Below, one piece after another: positions 11,301-24,515 of a DNA stretch of 64,000 nucleotides. The notes below the pieces were generated by a model. That model was not told where the DNA came from and made no database searches. It worked only from the letters and a program-made list of their open reading frames with translations. Position numbers and translations under genes: made by a program. Within the stretch, counting starts at the first letter, position 1. Every line of letters starts with the position of its first letter. The DNA is from Lichenostomus cassidix (taxonomy: Eukaryota; Chordata; Aves; Passeriformes; Meliphagidae). The DNA is taken from NCBI GenBank assembly GCA_008360975.2, contig VLJF02000047.1:2603698-2667697 (forward strand). The letters are read 5' to 3'.

Positions 11301-13810
11301 TGGCGACCTGGTTTTTCCTGGGATCTGTACAAGGTAAGTGACCTGGAAGTGGACTTGGAGGGCCTGTGATGGAGTCCTGGTTTTTCCTGGGATCTGTACA
11401 AGGTAAGTGACCTGGAAGTGGACATGGAGGGCCTGTGATGGTGACCTGGTTTTCCTGGGATCTGTACAAAGTAAGTGACCTGGAAGTGGACTTGGAGGGC
11501 CTGTGATGGAGACGTGTTTTTTCTGGGATCTGTACAAAGTAAGTGACCTGGAAGTGGACATGGAGGGCCTGTGATGGAGACCTGGTTTTTCCTTGGATCT
11601 GTACAAGGTAAGTGATCTGGAAGTGGACTTGGAGCGTCTATGCTGGAGACCTGGATTGCCCCGCGGTCTGTACAAAGTAAGTGGCGTGCAGGAGGATTTG
11701 GAGCGTCTATGCTGGCGACCGGGTTTTTCCTGGGATCTGTACAAGGTAAGTAACCTGGAAGTGGACTTAGAGGGCCTGTGATGGAGACCTGGTTTTTCCT
11801 CGGATCTGTGCAAGGTAAGTGACCTGGAAGTGGACATGGAGGGCCTGTGATGGAGACCTGGTTTTTCCTGGGATCTGTACAAAGTAAGTGATCTGGAAGT
11901 GGACTTGGAGGGCCTGTGATGGAGACCTGGTTTTTCCTGGGATCTGTACAAGGTAAGTGACCTGGAAGTGGACTTGGAGGGCCTGTGATGGAGACCTGGT
12001 TTTTCCTGGGATCTGTACAAGGTAAGTGATCTGGAAGTGGACTTGGAGCGTCTATGCTGGAGACCTGGATTGCCCTTGGTCTGTAGAAAGTAAGTGGCGT
12101 GGAGGTGGATTTGGAGCGTCTATGCTGGCGACCTGGTTTTTCCTGGGATCTGTACAAGGTAAGTGACCTGGAAGTGGACTTGGAGGGCCTGTGATGGAGA
12201 CCTGGTTTTCCTGGGATCTGTACAAGGTAAGTGACCTGGAAGTGGACATGGAGGGCCTGTGATGGAGACCTGGTTTTTCCTGGGATCTGTACAAGGTAAG
12301 TGGCGTGGAGGTGGACATGGAGGGCCTGTGATGGAGACCTGTTTTTTCCTGGGATCTGTACAAAGTCAGTGATGTGGAGTGGACTTGGAGGGTCTATGCT
12401 GGAGACCTGTTTTTCCTTGGATCTGTACAAAGTAAGTGGCCTGGAAGTGGACTTGGAGGGCCTGTGTTGGAGACGTGTTTTTCCTGGGATCTGTACAAGG
12501 TAAGTGACCTGGAAGTGGACTTGGAGGGCCTGTGATGGAGACCTGGTTTTTCCTGGGATCTGTACAAGGTAAGTGATCTGGAAGTGGACTTGGAGCGTCT
12601 ATGCTGGAGACCTGGATTGCCCCGCGGTCTGTAGAAAGTAAGTGGCGTGGAGGTGGATTTGGAGCGTCTATGCTGGCGACCTGGTTTTTCCTGGGATCTG
12701 TACAAGGTAAGTGACCTGGAAGTGGACTTGGAGGGCCTGTGATGGAGACCTGGTTTTCCTGGGATCTGTACAAGGTAAGTGACCTGGAAGTGGACATGGA
12801 GGGCCTGTGATGGAGACCTGGTTTTTCCTGGGATCTGTACAAGGTAAGTGGCGTGGAGGTGGACATGGAGGGTCTGTGATGGAGACCTGTTTTTTCCTGG
12901 GATCTGTACAAAGTCAGTGATGTGGAGTGGACTTGGAGGGTCTATGCTGGAGACCTGGATTGTCCCGCAGTCTGTAGAAAGTAAGTGGCGTGGAGGTGGA
13001 CTTGGAGGGCCTGTGATGGAGACCTGGTTTTTCCTGGGATGTGTACAAGGTAAGTGACCTGGAAGTGGACATGGAGGGCCTGTGATGGAGACCTGTTTTT
13101 TCCTGGGATGTGTACAAGGTAAGTGACCTGGAAGTGGACATCGAGGGCCTGTGATGGAGACCTGGTGTTTCCTGGGATCTGTACAAAGTAAGTGACCTGG
13201 AAGTGGACTTGGAGGGCCTGTGTTGGAGACGTGTTTTTCCTGGGATCTGTACAAAGTAAGTGACCTGGAAGTGGACTTGGAGGGCCTGTGATGGAGACCT
13301 GGTTTTTCCTGGGATCTGTACAAGGTAAGTGACCTGGAAGTGGACATGGAGGGCCTGTGATGGAGACCTGGTTTTTCCTGGGATCTGTACAAAGTTAGTG
13401 ATCTGGAAGTGGACTTGGAGGGCCTGTGATGGAGACCTGTTTTTCCTGGGATCTGTACAAGGTAAGTGATCTGGAAGTGGACTTGGAGCGTCTGTGCTGG
13501 AGACCTGGATTGCCCCGCGGTCTGTAGAAAGTAAGTGGCGTAGAGGTGGATTTGGAGCGTCTATGCTGGCGACTTGGTTTTTCCTGGGATCTGTACAAGG
13601 TAAGTGACCTGGAAGTGGACTTGGAGGGCCTGTGATGGAGACCTGGTTTTTCCTGGGATCTGTACAAGGTAAGTGGCGTGGAGGTGGACTTGGAAGGCCT
13701 GTGATGGAGGCCTGGTTTTTCCTGGGATCTGTACAAGGTAAGTGACCTGGAAGTGGACTTGGAGGGCCTGTGATGGAGACCTGTTTTTCCTGGGATGTGT
13801 ACAAAGTAAG
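8302..13810 (+). repeat. 5.5-kb duplicated block X, copy 1
   Basis: Monomer order and private variants match 18,190-23,835. The offset is 9,888 bp up to about 10,340 and 10,025 bp afterwards, because copy 2 carries one extra B-C dimer. A third, shorter copy lies at about 28,430-32,975. Private markers shared by all three are the D monomer with GGTTTTTCC followed by an E with CAGTGGTGTGG, a pair of monomers with CCCTTGGTCTG, GTAACCTGG and CTCGGATCTGTGC variants, and a terminal monomer with GATGTGTACAAAGT. Confidence 0.85.
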
Positions 13811-14360
13811 TGACCTGGAAGTGGACTTGGAGGGCCTGTGTTGGAGACGTGTTTTTCCTGGGATCTGTACAAAGTAAGTGACCTGGAAGTGGACTTGGAG
13901 GGCCTGTGTTGGAGACGTGTTTTTCCTGGGATCTGTACAAAGTAAGTGACCTGGAAGTGGACTTGGAGGGCCTGTGATGGAGACCTGGTTTTTCCTGGGA
14001 TCTGTACAAGGTAAGTGACCTGGAAGTGGACATGGAGGGCCTGTGATGGAGACCTGGTTTTACCTGGGATCTGTACAAGGTAAGTGGCTTGGAGGTGGAC
14101 ATGGAGGGTCTGTGATGGAGACCTGTTTTTTCCTGGGATCTGTACAAAGTCAGTGATGTGGAGTGGACTTGGAGGGTCTATGCTGGAGACCTGGATTGCC
14201 CCGCAGTCTGTAGAAAGTAAGTGGCGTGGAGGTGGACTTGGAGGGCCTGTGATGGAGACCTGTTTTTTCCTGGGATCTGTACAAGGTAAGTGACCTGGAA
14301 GTGGACTTGGAGGGCCTGTGATGGAGACCTGGTTTTTCCTGGGATCTGTACAAAGTAAGT

Positions 14361-14430
14361 GACCTGGAAAAGGACATAGAGCGCCTGTGATGGAGACCTA
14401 GTTTTTCCTGGGATCTGTACGAAGTAAGTG
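14361..14430 (+). repeat. diverged monomer with GGAAAAGGAC
   Basis: This monomer reads GACCTGGAAAAGGACATAG and later GACCTAGTTTTTCC, and ends with CTGTACGAAGT. The same private combination appears at about 25,626, 50,438 and 52,779, with or without the CGAAGT end. The equivalent place at about 33,530 has the ordinary GGAAGTGGACATGG form. It is a useful lineage marker for blocks that were copied over long distances. Confidence 0.8.
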
Positions 14431-15989
14431 ACCTGGAAGTGGACTTGGAGCGTCTATGCTGGAGACCTGGATTGCCCCGCGGTCTGTAGAAAGTAAGTGG
14501 CGTGGAGGTGGATTTGGAGCGTCGATGCTGGAGACCTGGTTTTTCCTGGGATCTGTACAAGGTAAGTGACCTGGAAGTGGGCTTGGAGGCCCTGTGATGG
14601 AGACCTGTTTTTTCCTGGGATCTGTACAAGGTAAGTGACCTGGAAGCGGACATGGAGGGCCTGTGATGGAGACCTGTTTTTTCCTGGGATCTGTACAAAG
14701 TCAGTGATGTGGAAGTGGACATGGAGGGCCTGTGATGGAGACCTGTTTTTCCTGGGCTCTGTACAAGGTAAGTGACCTGGAAGTGGACATGGAGGGCCTG
14801 TGATGGAGACCTGGTTTTTCCTGGGATCTGTACAAGGTAAGTGACCTGGAAGTGGACTTGGAGGGCCTGTGATGGAGACCTGGTATTTTTTGGGATCTGT
14901 ACAAGGTAAGTGACCTGGAAGTGGACTTGGAGGGCCTGTGATGGAGACCTGGTTTTTCCTGGGATCTGTACAAGGTAAGTGACCTGGAAGTGGACTTGGA
15001 GGGCCTGTGATGGAGACCTGGTTTTCCTGGGATCTGTACAAGTAAGTGCGGAGTGGACTTGGAGGCCTGTGATGGAGACCTGGTTTTTCCTGGGATCTGT
15101 ACAGGTAAGTGACCTGGAAGTGGACTGGAGCTTGTGGGACCTGTTTTTCCTGGGATCTGTACAAAGTAAGTGACCTGGAAGTGGACTTGGAAGGCCTGTG
15201 ATGGAGACCTGGTTTTTCCTGGGATCTGTACCAGGTAAGTGACCTGGAAGTGGACTTGGAGGGCCTGTGATGGAGACCTGCATTGCCCCGCGGTCTGTAG
15301 AAAGTAAGTGGCGTGGAGGTGGATTTGGAGCGTCTATGCTGGCGACCTGGTTTTTCCTGGGATCTGTACAAGGTAAGTGACCTGGAAGTGGACTTGGAGG
15401 GCCTGTGATGGAGTCCTGGTTTTTCCTGGGATCTGTACAAGGTAAGTGACCTGGAAGTGGACATGGAGGGCCTGTGATGGAGTCCTGGTTTTTCCTGGGA
15501 TCTGTACAAGGTAAGTGACCTGGAAGTGGACATGGAGGGCCTGTGATGGAGACCTGGTTTTCCTGGGATCTGTACAAAGTAAGTGACCTGGAAGTGGACT
15601 TGGAGGGCCTGTGTTGGAGACGTGTTTTTCCTGGGATCTGTACAAAGTAAGTGACCTGGAAGTGGACATGGAGGGCCTGTGATGGAGACCTGGTTTTTCC
15701 TGGGATCTGTACAAGGTAAGTGATCTGGAAGTGGACTTGGAGCGTCTATGCTGGAGACCTGGATTGCCCCGCGGTCTGTACAAAGTAAGTGGCGTGCAGG
15801 TGGATTTGGAGCGTCTATGCTGGCGACCTGGTTTTTCCTGGGATCTGTACAAGGTAAGTGACCTGGAAGTGGACATGGAGGGCCTGTGATGGAGACCTGG
15901 TTTTTCCTGGGATCTGTACAAGGTAAGTGGCGTGGAGGTGGACATGGAGGGCCTGTGATGGAGACCTGGTTTTTCCTGGGATCTGTACA

Positions 15990-17600
15990 AAGTCAGTGGT
16001 GTGGAGTGGACTTGGAGGGTCTATGCTGGAGACCTGGATTGCCCCGCAGTCTGTAGAAAGTAAGTGGCGTGGAGGTGGACTTGGAGGGCCTGTGATGGAG
16101 ACCTGGTTTTTCCTGGGATCTGTACAAAGTAAGTGACCTGGAAGTGGACTTGGAGGGCCTGTGTTGGAGACGTGTTTTTCCTGGGATCTGTACAAAGTAA
16201 GTGACCTGGAAGTGGACTTGGAGGGCCTGTGATGGAGACCTGGTTTTTCCTGGGATCTGTACAAGGTAAGTGATCTGGAAGTGGACTTGGAGCGTCTATG
16301 CTGGAGACCTGGATTGCCCCGCGGTCTGTAGAAAGTAAGTGGCGTGGAGGTGGATTTGGAGGGTCTATGCTGGCGACCTGGTTTTTCCTGGGATCTGTAC
16401 AAGGTAAGTGACCTGGAAGTGGATTGGAGGGCCTGTGATGGAGACCTGGTTTTTCCTGGGATCTGTACAAGGTAAGTGACCTGGAAGTGGACATGGAGGG
16501 CCTGTGATGGAGACCTGTTTTTTCCTGGGATCTGTACAAGGTAAGTGATCTGGAAGTGGACTTGGAGGGCCTGTGATGGAGACTTGGTTTTTCCTGGGAT
16601 CTGTACAAAGTAAGTGATGTGGAGGTGGACTTGGAGGGCCTGTGATGGAGACCTGGTTTTTCCTGGGATCTGTACCAGGTAAGTGACCTGGAAGTGGACT
16701 TGGAGGGCCTGTGATGGAGACCTGCATTGCCCTGCGGTCTGTAGAAAGTAAGTGGCGTGGAGGTGGATTTGGAGCGTCTATGCTGGCGACCTGGTTTTTC
16801 CTGGGATCTGTACAAGGTAAGTGACCTGGAAGTGGACTTGGAGGGCCTGTGATGGAGTCCTGGTTTTTCCTGGGATCTGTACAAGGTAAGTGACCTGGAA
16901 GTGGACATGGAGGGCCTGTGATGGAGACCTGGTTTTCCTGGGATCTGTACAAAGTAAGTGACCCGGAAGTGGACTTGGAGGGCCTGTGTTGGAGACGTGT
17001 TTTTCCTGGGATCTGTACAAAGTAAGTGACCTGGAAGTGGACATGGAGGGCCTGTGATGGAGACCTGGTTTTTCCTTGGATCTGTACAAGGTAAGTGATC
17101 TGGAAGTGGACTTGGAGCGTCTATGCTGGAGACCTGGATTTCCCCGCGGTCTGTACAAATTAAGTGGCGTGGAGGTGGATTTGGAGCGTCTATGCTGGCG
17201 ACCTGGTTTTTCCTGGGATCTGTACAAGGTAAGTGATCTGGAAGTGGACTTGGAGGGCCTGTGATGGAGACCTGGTTTTTCCTGGGATCTGTACAAAGTA
17301 AGTGATCTGGAAGTGGACTTGGAGGGCCTGTGATGGAGACCTGTTTTTCCTGGGATCTGTACAAAGTAAGTGACCTGGAAGTGGACTTGGAGGGCCTGTG
17401 TTGCAGAGGTGTTTTTCCTGGGATCTGTACAAAGTAAGTGACCTGGAAGTGGACTTGGAGGGCCTGTGATGGAGACCTGGTTTTTCCTGGGATCTGTACA
17501 AAGTAAGTGATCTGGAAGTGGACTTGGAGCGTCTATGCTGGAGACCTGGATTGCCCCGCGGTCTGTAGAAAGTAAGTGGCGTGGAGGTGGATTTGGAGCG
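15990..17600 (+). repeat. duplicated block Q, copy 2
   Basis: This is the partner of about 480-2,100 at an offset of 15,511 bp. It carries the same order of monomers, including the GTACCAGG variant and the GGATTTCCCCGCGG variant, but with fewer indels. The presence of blocks P and Q overlapping in the same first kilobases shows repeated rounds of duplication within the array. Confidence 0.72.
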
Positions 17601-18189
17601 TCTATGCTGGCGACCTGGTTTTTCCTGGGATCTGTACAAGGTAAGTGACCTGGAAGTGGACTTGGAGGGCCTGTGATGGAGACCTGGTTTTCCTGGGATC
17701 TGTACAAGGTAAGTGACCTGGAAGTGGACATGGAGGGCCTGTGATGGAGACCTGGTTTTTCCTGGGATCTGTACAAGGTAAGTGGCGTGGAGGTGGACAT
17801 GGAGGGTCTGTGATGGAGTCCTGTTTTTTCCTGGGATCTGTACAAAGTCAGTGATGTGGAGTGGACTTGGAGGGTCTATGCTGGAGACCTGGATTGTCCC
17901 GCAGTCTGTAGAAAGTAAGTGGCGTGGAGGTGGACTTGGAGGGCCTGTGATGGAGACCTGGTTTTTCCTGGGATCTGTACAAGGTAAGTGACCTGGAAGT
18001 GGACATGGAGGGCCTGTGATGGAGACCTGGTGTTTCCTGGGATCTGTACAAGGTAAGTGATCTGGAAGTGGACTTGGAGCGTCTATGCTGGAGACCTGCA
18101 TTGCCCCGCGGTCTGTAGAAAGTAAGTGGCGTGGAGGTGGATTTGGAGCGTCTATGCTGGCGACCTGGTTTTTCCTGGGATCTGTACAA

Positions 18190-21100
18190 GGTAAGTGACC
18201 TGGAAGTGGACATGGAGGGCCTGTGATGGAGACCTGGTTTTTCCTGGGATCTGTACAATGTAAGTGGCGTGGAGGTGGACATGGAGGGTCTGTGATGGAG
18301 ACCTGTTTTTTCCTGGGATCTGTACAAAGTCAGTGATGTGGAGTGGACTTGGAGGGTCTATGCTGGAGACCTGGATTGCCCCGCAGTCTGTAGAAAGTAA
18401 GTGGCGTGGAGGTGGACTTGGAGGGCCTGTGATGGAGACCTGGTTTTTCCTGGGATCTGTACAAGGTAAGTGACCTGGAAGTGGACTTGGAGGGCCTGTG
18501 ATGGAGACCTGGTTTTTCCTGGGATCTGTACAAGGTAAGTGGCGTGGATGTGGACTTGGAGGGCCTGTGATGGAGACCTGTTTTTTCCTGGGATCTGTAC
18601 AAAGGTAAGTGGCGTGGAGGTGAACTTGGAAGGCCTGTGGTGGAGAGCTGGTTTTTCCTGGGATCTGTACAAGGTAAGTGACCTGGAAGTGGACTTGGAG
18701 GGCCTGTGATGGAGACCTGGTTTTTCCTGGGATCTGTACAAAGTAAGTGACCTGGAAGTGGACTTGGAAGGCCTGTGATGGAGACCTGGTTTTTCCTGGG
18801 ATCTGTACCAGGTAAGTGACCTGGAAGTGGACTTGGAGGGCCTGTGATTGAGACCTGCATTGCCCCGCGGTCTGTAGAAAGTAAGTGGCGTGGAGGTGGA
18901 TTTGGAGCGTCTATGCTGGCGACCTGGTTTTTCCTGGGATCTGTACAAGGTAAGTGACCTGGAAGTGGACTTGGAGGGCCTGTGATGGAGTCCTGGTTTT
19001 TCCTGGGATCTGTACAAGGTAAGTGACCTGGAAGTGGACATGGAGGGCCTGTGATGGAGTCCTGGTTTTTCCTGGGATCTGTACAAGGTAAGTGACCTGG
19101 AAGTGGACATGGAGGGCCTGTGATGGAGACCTGGTTTTCCTGGGATCTGTACAAAGTAAGTGACCTGGAAGTGGACTTGGAGGGCCTGTGTTGGAGACGT
19201 GTTTTTCCTGGGATCTGTACAAAGTAAGTGACCTGGAAGTGGACATGGAGGGCCTGTGATGGAGACCTGGTTTTTCCTGGGATCTGTACAAGGTACGTGA
19301 TCTGGAAGTGGACTTGGAGCGTCTATGCTGGAGACCTGGATTGCCCCGCGGTCTGTACAAAGTAAGTGGCGTGCAGGTGGATTTGGAGCGTCTATGCTGG
19401 CGACCTGGTTTTTCCTGGGATCTGTACAAGGTAAGTGACCTGGAAGTGGACTTGGAGGGCCTGTGATGGAGACCTGGTTTTTCCTGGGATCTGTACAAGG
19501 TAAGTGGCGTGGAGGTGGACATGGAGGGCCTGTGATGGAGACCTGGTTTTTCCTGGGATCTGTACAAAGTCAGTGGTGTGGAGTGGACTTGGAGGGTCTA
19601 TGCTGGAGACCTGGATTGCCCCGCAGTCTGTAGAAAGTAAGTGGCGTGGAGGTGGACTTGGCGGGCCTGTGATGGAGACCTGGTTTTTCCTGGGATCTGT
19701 ACAAGGTAAGTGACCTGGAAGTGGACTTGGAGGGCCTGTGATGGAGACCTGTTTTTTCCTGGGATCTGTACAAGGTAAGTGGCGTGGATGTGGACTTGGA
19801 GGGCCTGTGATGGAGACCTGTTTTTTCCTGGGATCTGTACAAGGTAAGTGGCGTGGAGGTGGACTTGGAAGGCCTGTGATGGAGACCTGGTTTTTCCTGG
19901 GATCTGTACAAGGTAAGTGACCTGGAAGTGGACTTGGAGGGCCTGTGATGGAGACCTGTTTTTTCCTGGGATCTGTACAAAGTAAGTGACCTGGAAGTGG
20001 ACTTGGAAGGCCTGTGTTGGAGTCCTGGTTTTTCCTGGGATCTGTACAAGGTAAGTGACCTGGAAGTGGACATGGAGGGCCTGTGATGGAGACCTGTTTT
20101 TTCCTGGGATCTGTACAAGGTAAGTGATCTGGAGGTGGACTTGGAGCGTCTATGCTGGAGACCTGGATTGCCCCGCGGTCTGTAGAAAGTAAGTGGCGTG
20201 GAGGTGGATTTGGAGCGTCTATGCTGGCGACCTGGTTTTTCCTGGGATCTGTACAAGGCAAGTGACCTGGAAGTGGACTTGGAGGGCCTGTGATGGAGAC
20301 CTGGTTTTTCCTGGGATCTGTACAAGGTAAGTGACCTGGAAGTGGACATGGAGTGCCTGTGATGGAGACCTGGTTTTTCCTGGGATCTGTACAAGGTAAG
20401 TGATCTGGAGGTGGACTTGGAGCGTCTATGCTGGAGACCTGGATTGCCCCGCGGTCTGTAGAAAGTAAGTGGCGTGGAGGTGGATTTGGAGCGTCTATGC
20501 TGGCGACCTGGTTTTTCCTGGGATCTGTACAAGGTAAGTGACCTGGAAGTGGACTTGGAGGGCCTGTGATGGAGACCTGGTTTTTCCTGGGATCTGTACA
20601 AAGTAAGTGACCTGGAAGTGGACTTGGAGGGCCTGTGATGGAGACCTGTTTTCCTGGGATCTGTACAAAGTAAGTGACCTGGAAGTGGACTTGGAGGGCC
20701 TGTGATGGAGACCTGGTTTTTCCTGGGATCTGTACAAGGTAAGTGGCGTGGAGGTGGACATGGAGGGTCTGTGATGGAGACCTGTTTTTTCCTGGGATCT
20801 GTACAAAGTCAGTGATGTGGAGTGGACTTGGAGGGTCTATGCTGGAGACCTGGATTGTCCCGCAGTCTGTAGAAAGTAAGTGGCGTGGAGGTGGACTTGG
20901 AGGGCCTGTGATGGAGACCTGTTTTTTCCTGGGATGTGTACAAGGTAAGTGACCTGGAAGTGGACATGGAGGGCCTGTGATGGAGACCTGTTTTTTCCTG
21001 GGATGTGTACAAGGTAAGTGACCTGGAAGTGGACATGGAGGGCCTGTGATGGAGACCTGGTGTTTCCTGGGATCTGTACAAGGTAAGTGATCTGGAAGTG

Positions 21101-23835
21101 GACTTGGAGGGCCTGTGATGGAGACTTGGTTTTTCCTGGGATCTGTACAAAGTAAGTGATGTGGAGGTGGACTTGGAGGGCCTGTGATGGAGACCTGGTT
21201 TTTCCTGGGATCTGTACCAGGTAAGTGACCTGGAAGTGGACATGGAGGGCCTGTGCTGGAGACCTGCATTGCCCTGCGGTCTGTAGAAAGTAAGTGGCGT
21301 GGAGGTGGATTTGGAGCGTCTATGCTGGCGACCTGGTTTTTCCTGGGATCTGTACAAGGTAAGTGACCTGGAAGTGGACTTGGAGGGCCTGTGATGGAGT
21401 CCTGGTTTTTCCTGGGATCTGTACAAGGTAAGTGACCTGGAAGTGGACATGGAGGGCCTGTGATGGTGACCTGGTTTTCCTGGGATCTGTACAAAGTAAG
21501 TGACCTGGAAGTGGACTTGGAGGGCCTGTGATGGAGACGTGTTTTTTCTGGGATCTGTACAAAGTAAGTGACCTGGAAGTGGACATGGAGGGCCTGTGAT
21601 GGAGACCTGGTTTTTCCTTGGATCTGTACAAGGTAAGTGATCTGGAAGTGGACTTGGAGCGTCTATGCTGGAGACCTGGATTGCCCCGCGGTCTGTACAA
21701 AGTAAGTGGCGTGCAGGAGGATTTGGAGCGTCTATGCTGGCGACCGGGTTTTTCCTGGGATCTGTACAAGGTAAGTAACCTGGAAGTGGACTTAGAGGGC
21801 CTGTGATGGAGACCTGGTTTTTCCTCGGATCTGTGCAAGGTAAGTGACCTGGAAGTGGACATGGAGGGCCTGTGATGGAGACCTGGTTTTTCCTGGGATC
21901 TGTACAAAGTAAGTGATCTGGAAGTGGACTTGGAGGGCCTGTGATGGAGACCTGGTTTTTCCTGGGATCTGTACAAGGTAAGTGACCTGGAAGTGGACTT
22001 GGAGGGCCTGTGATGGAGACCTGGTTTTTCCTGGGATCTGTACAAGGTAAGTGATCTGGAAGTGGACTTGGAGCGTCTATGCTGGAGACCTGGATTGCCC
22101 TTGGTCTGTAGAAAGTAAGTGGCGTGGAGGTGGATTTGGAGCGTCTATGCTGGCGACCTGGTTTTTCCTGGGATCTGTACAAGGTAAGTGACCTGGAAGT
22201 GGACTTGGAGGGCCTGTGATGGAGACCTGGTTTTCCTGGGATCTGTACAAGGTAAGTGACCTGGAAGTGGACATGGAGGGCCTGTGATGGAGACCTGGTT
22301 TTTCCTGGGATCTGTACAAGGTAAGTGGCGTGGAGGTGGACATGGAGGGCCTGTGATGGAGACCTGTTTTTTCCTGGGATCTGTACAAAGTCAGTGATGT
22401 GGAGTGGACTTGGAGCGTCTATGCTGGAGACCTGTTTTTCCTTGGATCTGTACAAAGTAAGTGGCCTGGAAGTGGACTTGGAGGGCCTGTGTTGGAGACG
22501 TGTTTTTCCTGGGATCTGTACAAGGTAAGTGACCTGGAAGTGGACTTGGAGGGCCTGTGATGGAGACCTGGTTTTTCCTGGGATCTGTACAAGGTAAGTG
22601 ATCTGGAAGTGGACTTGGAGCGTCTATGCTGGAGACCTGGATTGCCCCGCGGTCTGTAGAAAGTAAGTGGCGTGGAGGTGGATTTGGAGCGTCTATGCTG
22701 GCGACCTGGTTTTTCCTGGGATCTGTACAAGGTAAGTGACCTGGAAGTGGACTTGGAGGGCCTGTGATGGAGACCTGGTTTTCCTGGGATCTGTACAAGG
22801 TAAGTGACCTGGAAGTGGACATGGAGGGCCTGTGATGGAGACCTGGTTTTTCCTGGGATCTGTACAAGGTAAGTGACCTGGAAGTGGACATGGAGGGCCT
22901 GTGATGGAGACCTGTTTTTTCCTGGGATCTGTACAAAGTCAGTGATGTGGAGTGGACTTGGAGGGTCTATGCTGGAGACCTGGATTGTCCCGCAGTCTGT
23001 AGAAAGTAAGTGGCGTGGAGGTGGACTTGGAGGGCCTGTGATGGAGACCTGGTTTTTCCTGGGATCTGTACAAGGTAAGTGACCTGGAAGTGGACATGGA
23101 GGGCCTGTGATGGAGACCTGTTTTTTCCTGGGATGTGTACAAGGTAAGTGACCTGGAAGTGGACATCGAGGGCCTGTGATGGAGACCTGGTGTTTCCTGG
23201 GATCTGTACAAAGTAAGTGACCTGGAAGTGGACTTGGAGGGCCTGTGTTGGAGACGTGTTTTTCCTGGGATCTGTACAAAGTAAGTGACCTGGAAGTGGA
23301 CTTGGAGGGCCTGTGATGGAGACCTGGTTTTTCCTGGGATCTGTACAAGGTAAGTGACCTGGAAGTGGACATGGAGGGCCTGTGATGGAGACCTGGTTTT
23401 TCCTGGGATCTGTACAAAGTTAGTGATCTGGAAGTGGACTTGGAGGGCCTGTGATGGAGACCTGTTTTTCCTGGGATCTGTACAAGGTAAGTGATCTGGA
23501 AGTGGACTTGGAGCGTCTGTGCTGGAGACCTGGATTGCCCCGCGGTCTGTAGAAAGTAAGTGGCGTAGAGGTGGATTTGGAGCGTCTATGCTGGCGACTT
23601 GGTTTTTCCTGGGATCTGTACAAGGTAAGTGACCTGGAAGTGGACTTGGAGGGCCTGTGATGGAGACCTGGTTTTTCCTGGGATCTGTACAAGGTAAGTG
23701 GCGTGGAGGTGGACTTGGAAGGCCTGTGATGGAGGCCTGGTTTTTCCTGGGATCTGTACAAGGTAAGTGACCTGGAAGTGGACTTGGAGGGCCTGTGATG
23801 GAGACCTGTTTTTCCTGGGATGTGTACAAAGTAAG
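18190..23835 (+). repeat. 5.5-kb duplicated block X, copy 2
   Basis: This is the second copy of block X and is nearly identical to 8,302-13,810. The extra B-C dimer lies at about 20,396-20,533. The copy starts just before a monomer ending in the rare CAATGT and ends at the monomer with GATGTGTACAAAGT, 180 bp before the assembly gap, where the monomer order departs from copy 1. Confidence 0.85.
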
Positions 23836-24015
23836 TGACCTGGAAGTGGACATCGAGGGCCTGTGATGGAGACCTGTTTTTTCCTGGGATCTGTACAAAG
23901 TAAGTGACCTGGAAGTGGACGGAAGGCCTGTGATGGAGACCTGGTTTTTCCTGGGATCTGTACAAGGTAAGTGACCTGGAAGTGGACTGAGGGCCTGTGA
24001 TGGAGACCTGTTTTT

Positions 24016-24515
24016 NNNNNNNNNNNNNNNNNNNNNNNNNNNNNNNNNNNNNNNNNNNNNNNNNNNNNNNNNNNNNNNNNNNNNNNNNNNNNNNNNNNNN
24101 NNNNNNNNNNNNNNNNNNNNNNNNNNNNNNNNNNNNNNNNNNNNNNNNNNNNNNNNNNNNNNNNNNNNNNNNNNNNNNNNNNNNNNNNNNNNNNNNNNNN
24201 NNNNNNNNNNNNNNNNNNNNNNNNNNNNNNNNNNNNNNNNNNNNNNNNNNNNNNNNNNNNNNNNNNNNNNNNNNNNNNNNNNNNNNNNNNNNNNNNNNNN
24301 NNNNNNNNNNNNNNNNNNNNNNNNNNNNNNNNNNNNNNNNNNNNNNNNNNNNNNNNNNNNNNNNNNNNNNNNNNNNNNNNNNNNNNNNNNNNNNNNNNNN
24401 NNNNNNNNNNNNNNNNNNNNNNNNNNNNNNNNNNNNNNNNNNNNNNNNNNNNNNNNNNNNNNNNNNNNNNNNNNNNNNNNNNNNNNNNNNNNNNNNNNNN
24501 NNNNNNNNNNNNNNN
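24016..24515. other. assembly gap of exactly 500 N
   Basis: This is a run of 500 N inside the satellite. The same size appears at the other two gaps in the window, so the length is probably a placeholder and does not measure missing sequence. The flanks are the same satellite in the same orientation. Confidence 0.99.

Larger units (their letters stand above)
1..24015 (+). repeat. 69-bp satellite array, first contig segment
   Basis: This is an uninterrupted head-to-tail array of about 350 monomers of 69 bp, with frequent 68-bp variants. A monomer can be taken to run from AAGTGACCTGG to CTGTACAAGGT. By my count a typical A monomer has 25 G, 11 C, 14 A and 19 T, so it is about 52% GC with strong G-over-C asymmetry. 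All monomers point the same way. Most differences are point substitutions, a one-base change in the T run before CCTGGG, or loss of a base in the GGAAGTGG segment. Nearly every monomer contains GTAAGT. The family is not one I recognise. No convincing gene lies within it; the long open frames on the minus strand follow from the 69-bp (23-codon) period and from the lack of stops in the typical monomer. Confidence 0.97.

Noticed and set aside
24016..24515. Open frames that run through the N gaps (also at 44,618-45,117 and 62,145-62,644)
   Set aside because: They consist of undetermined bases and carry no information.
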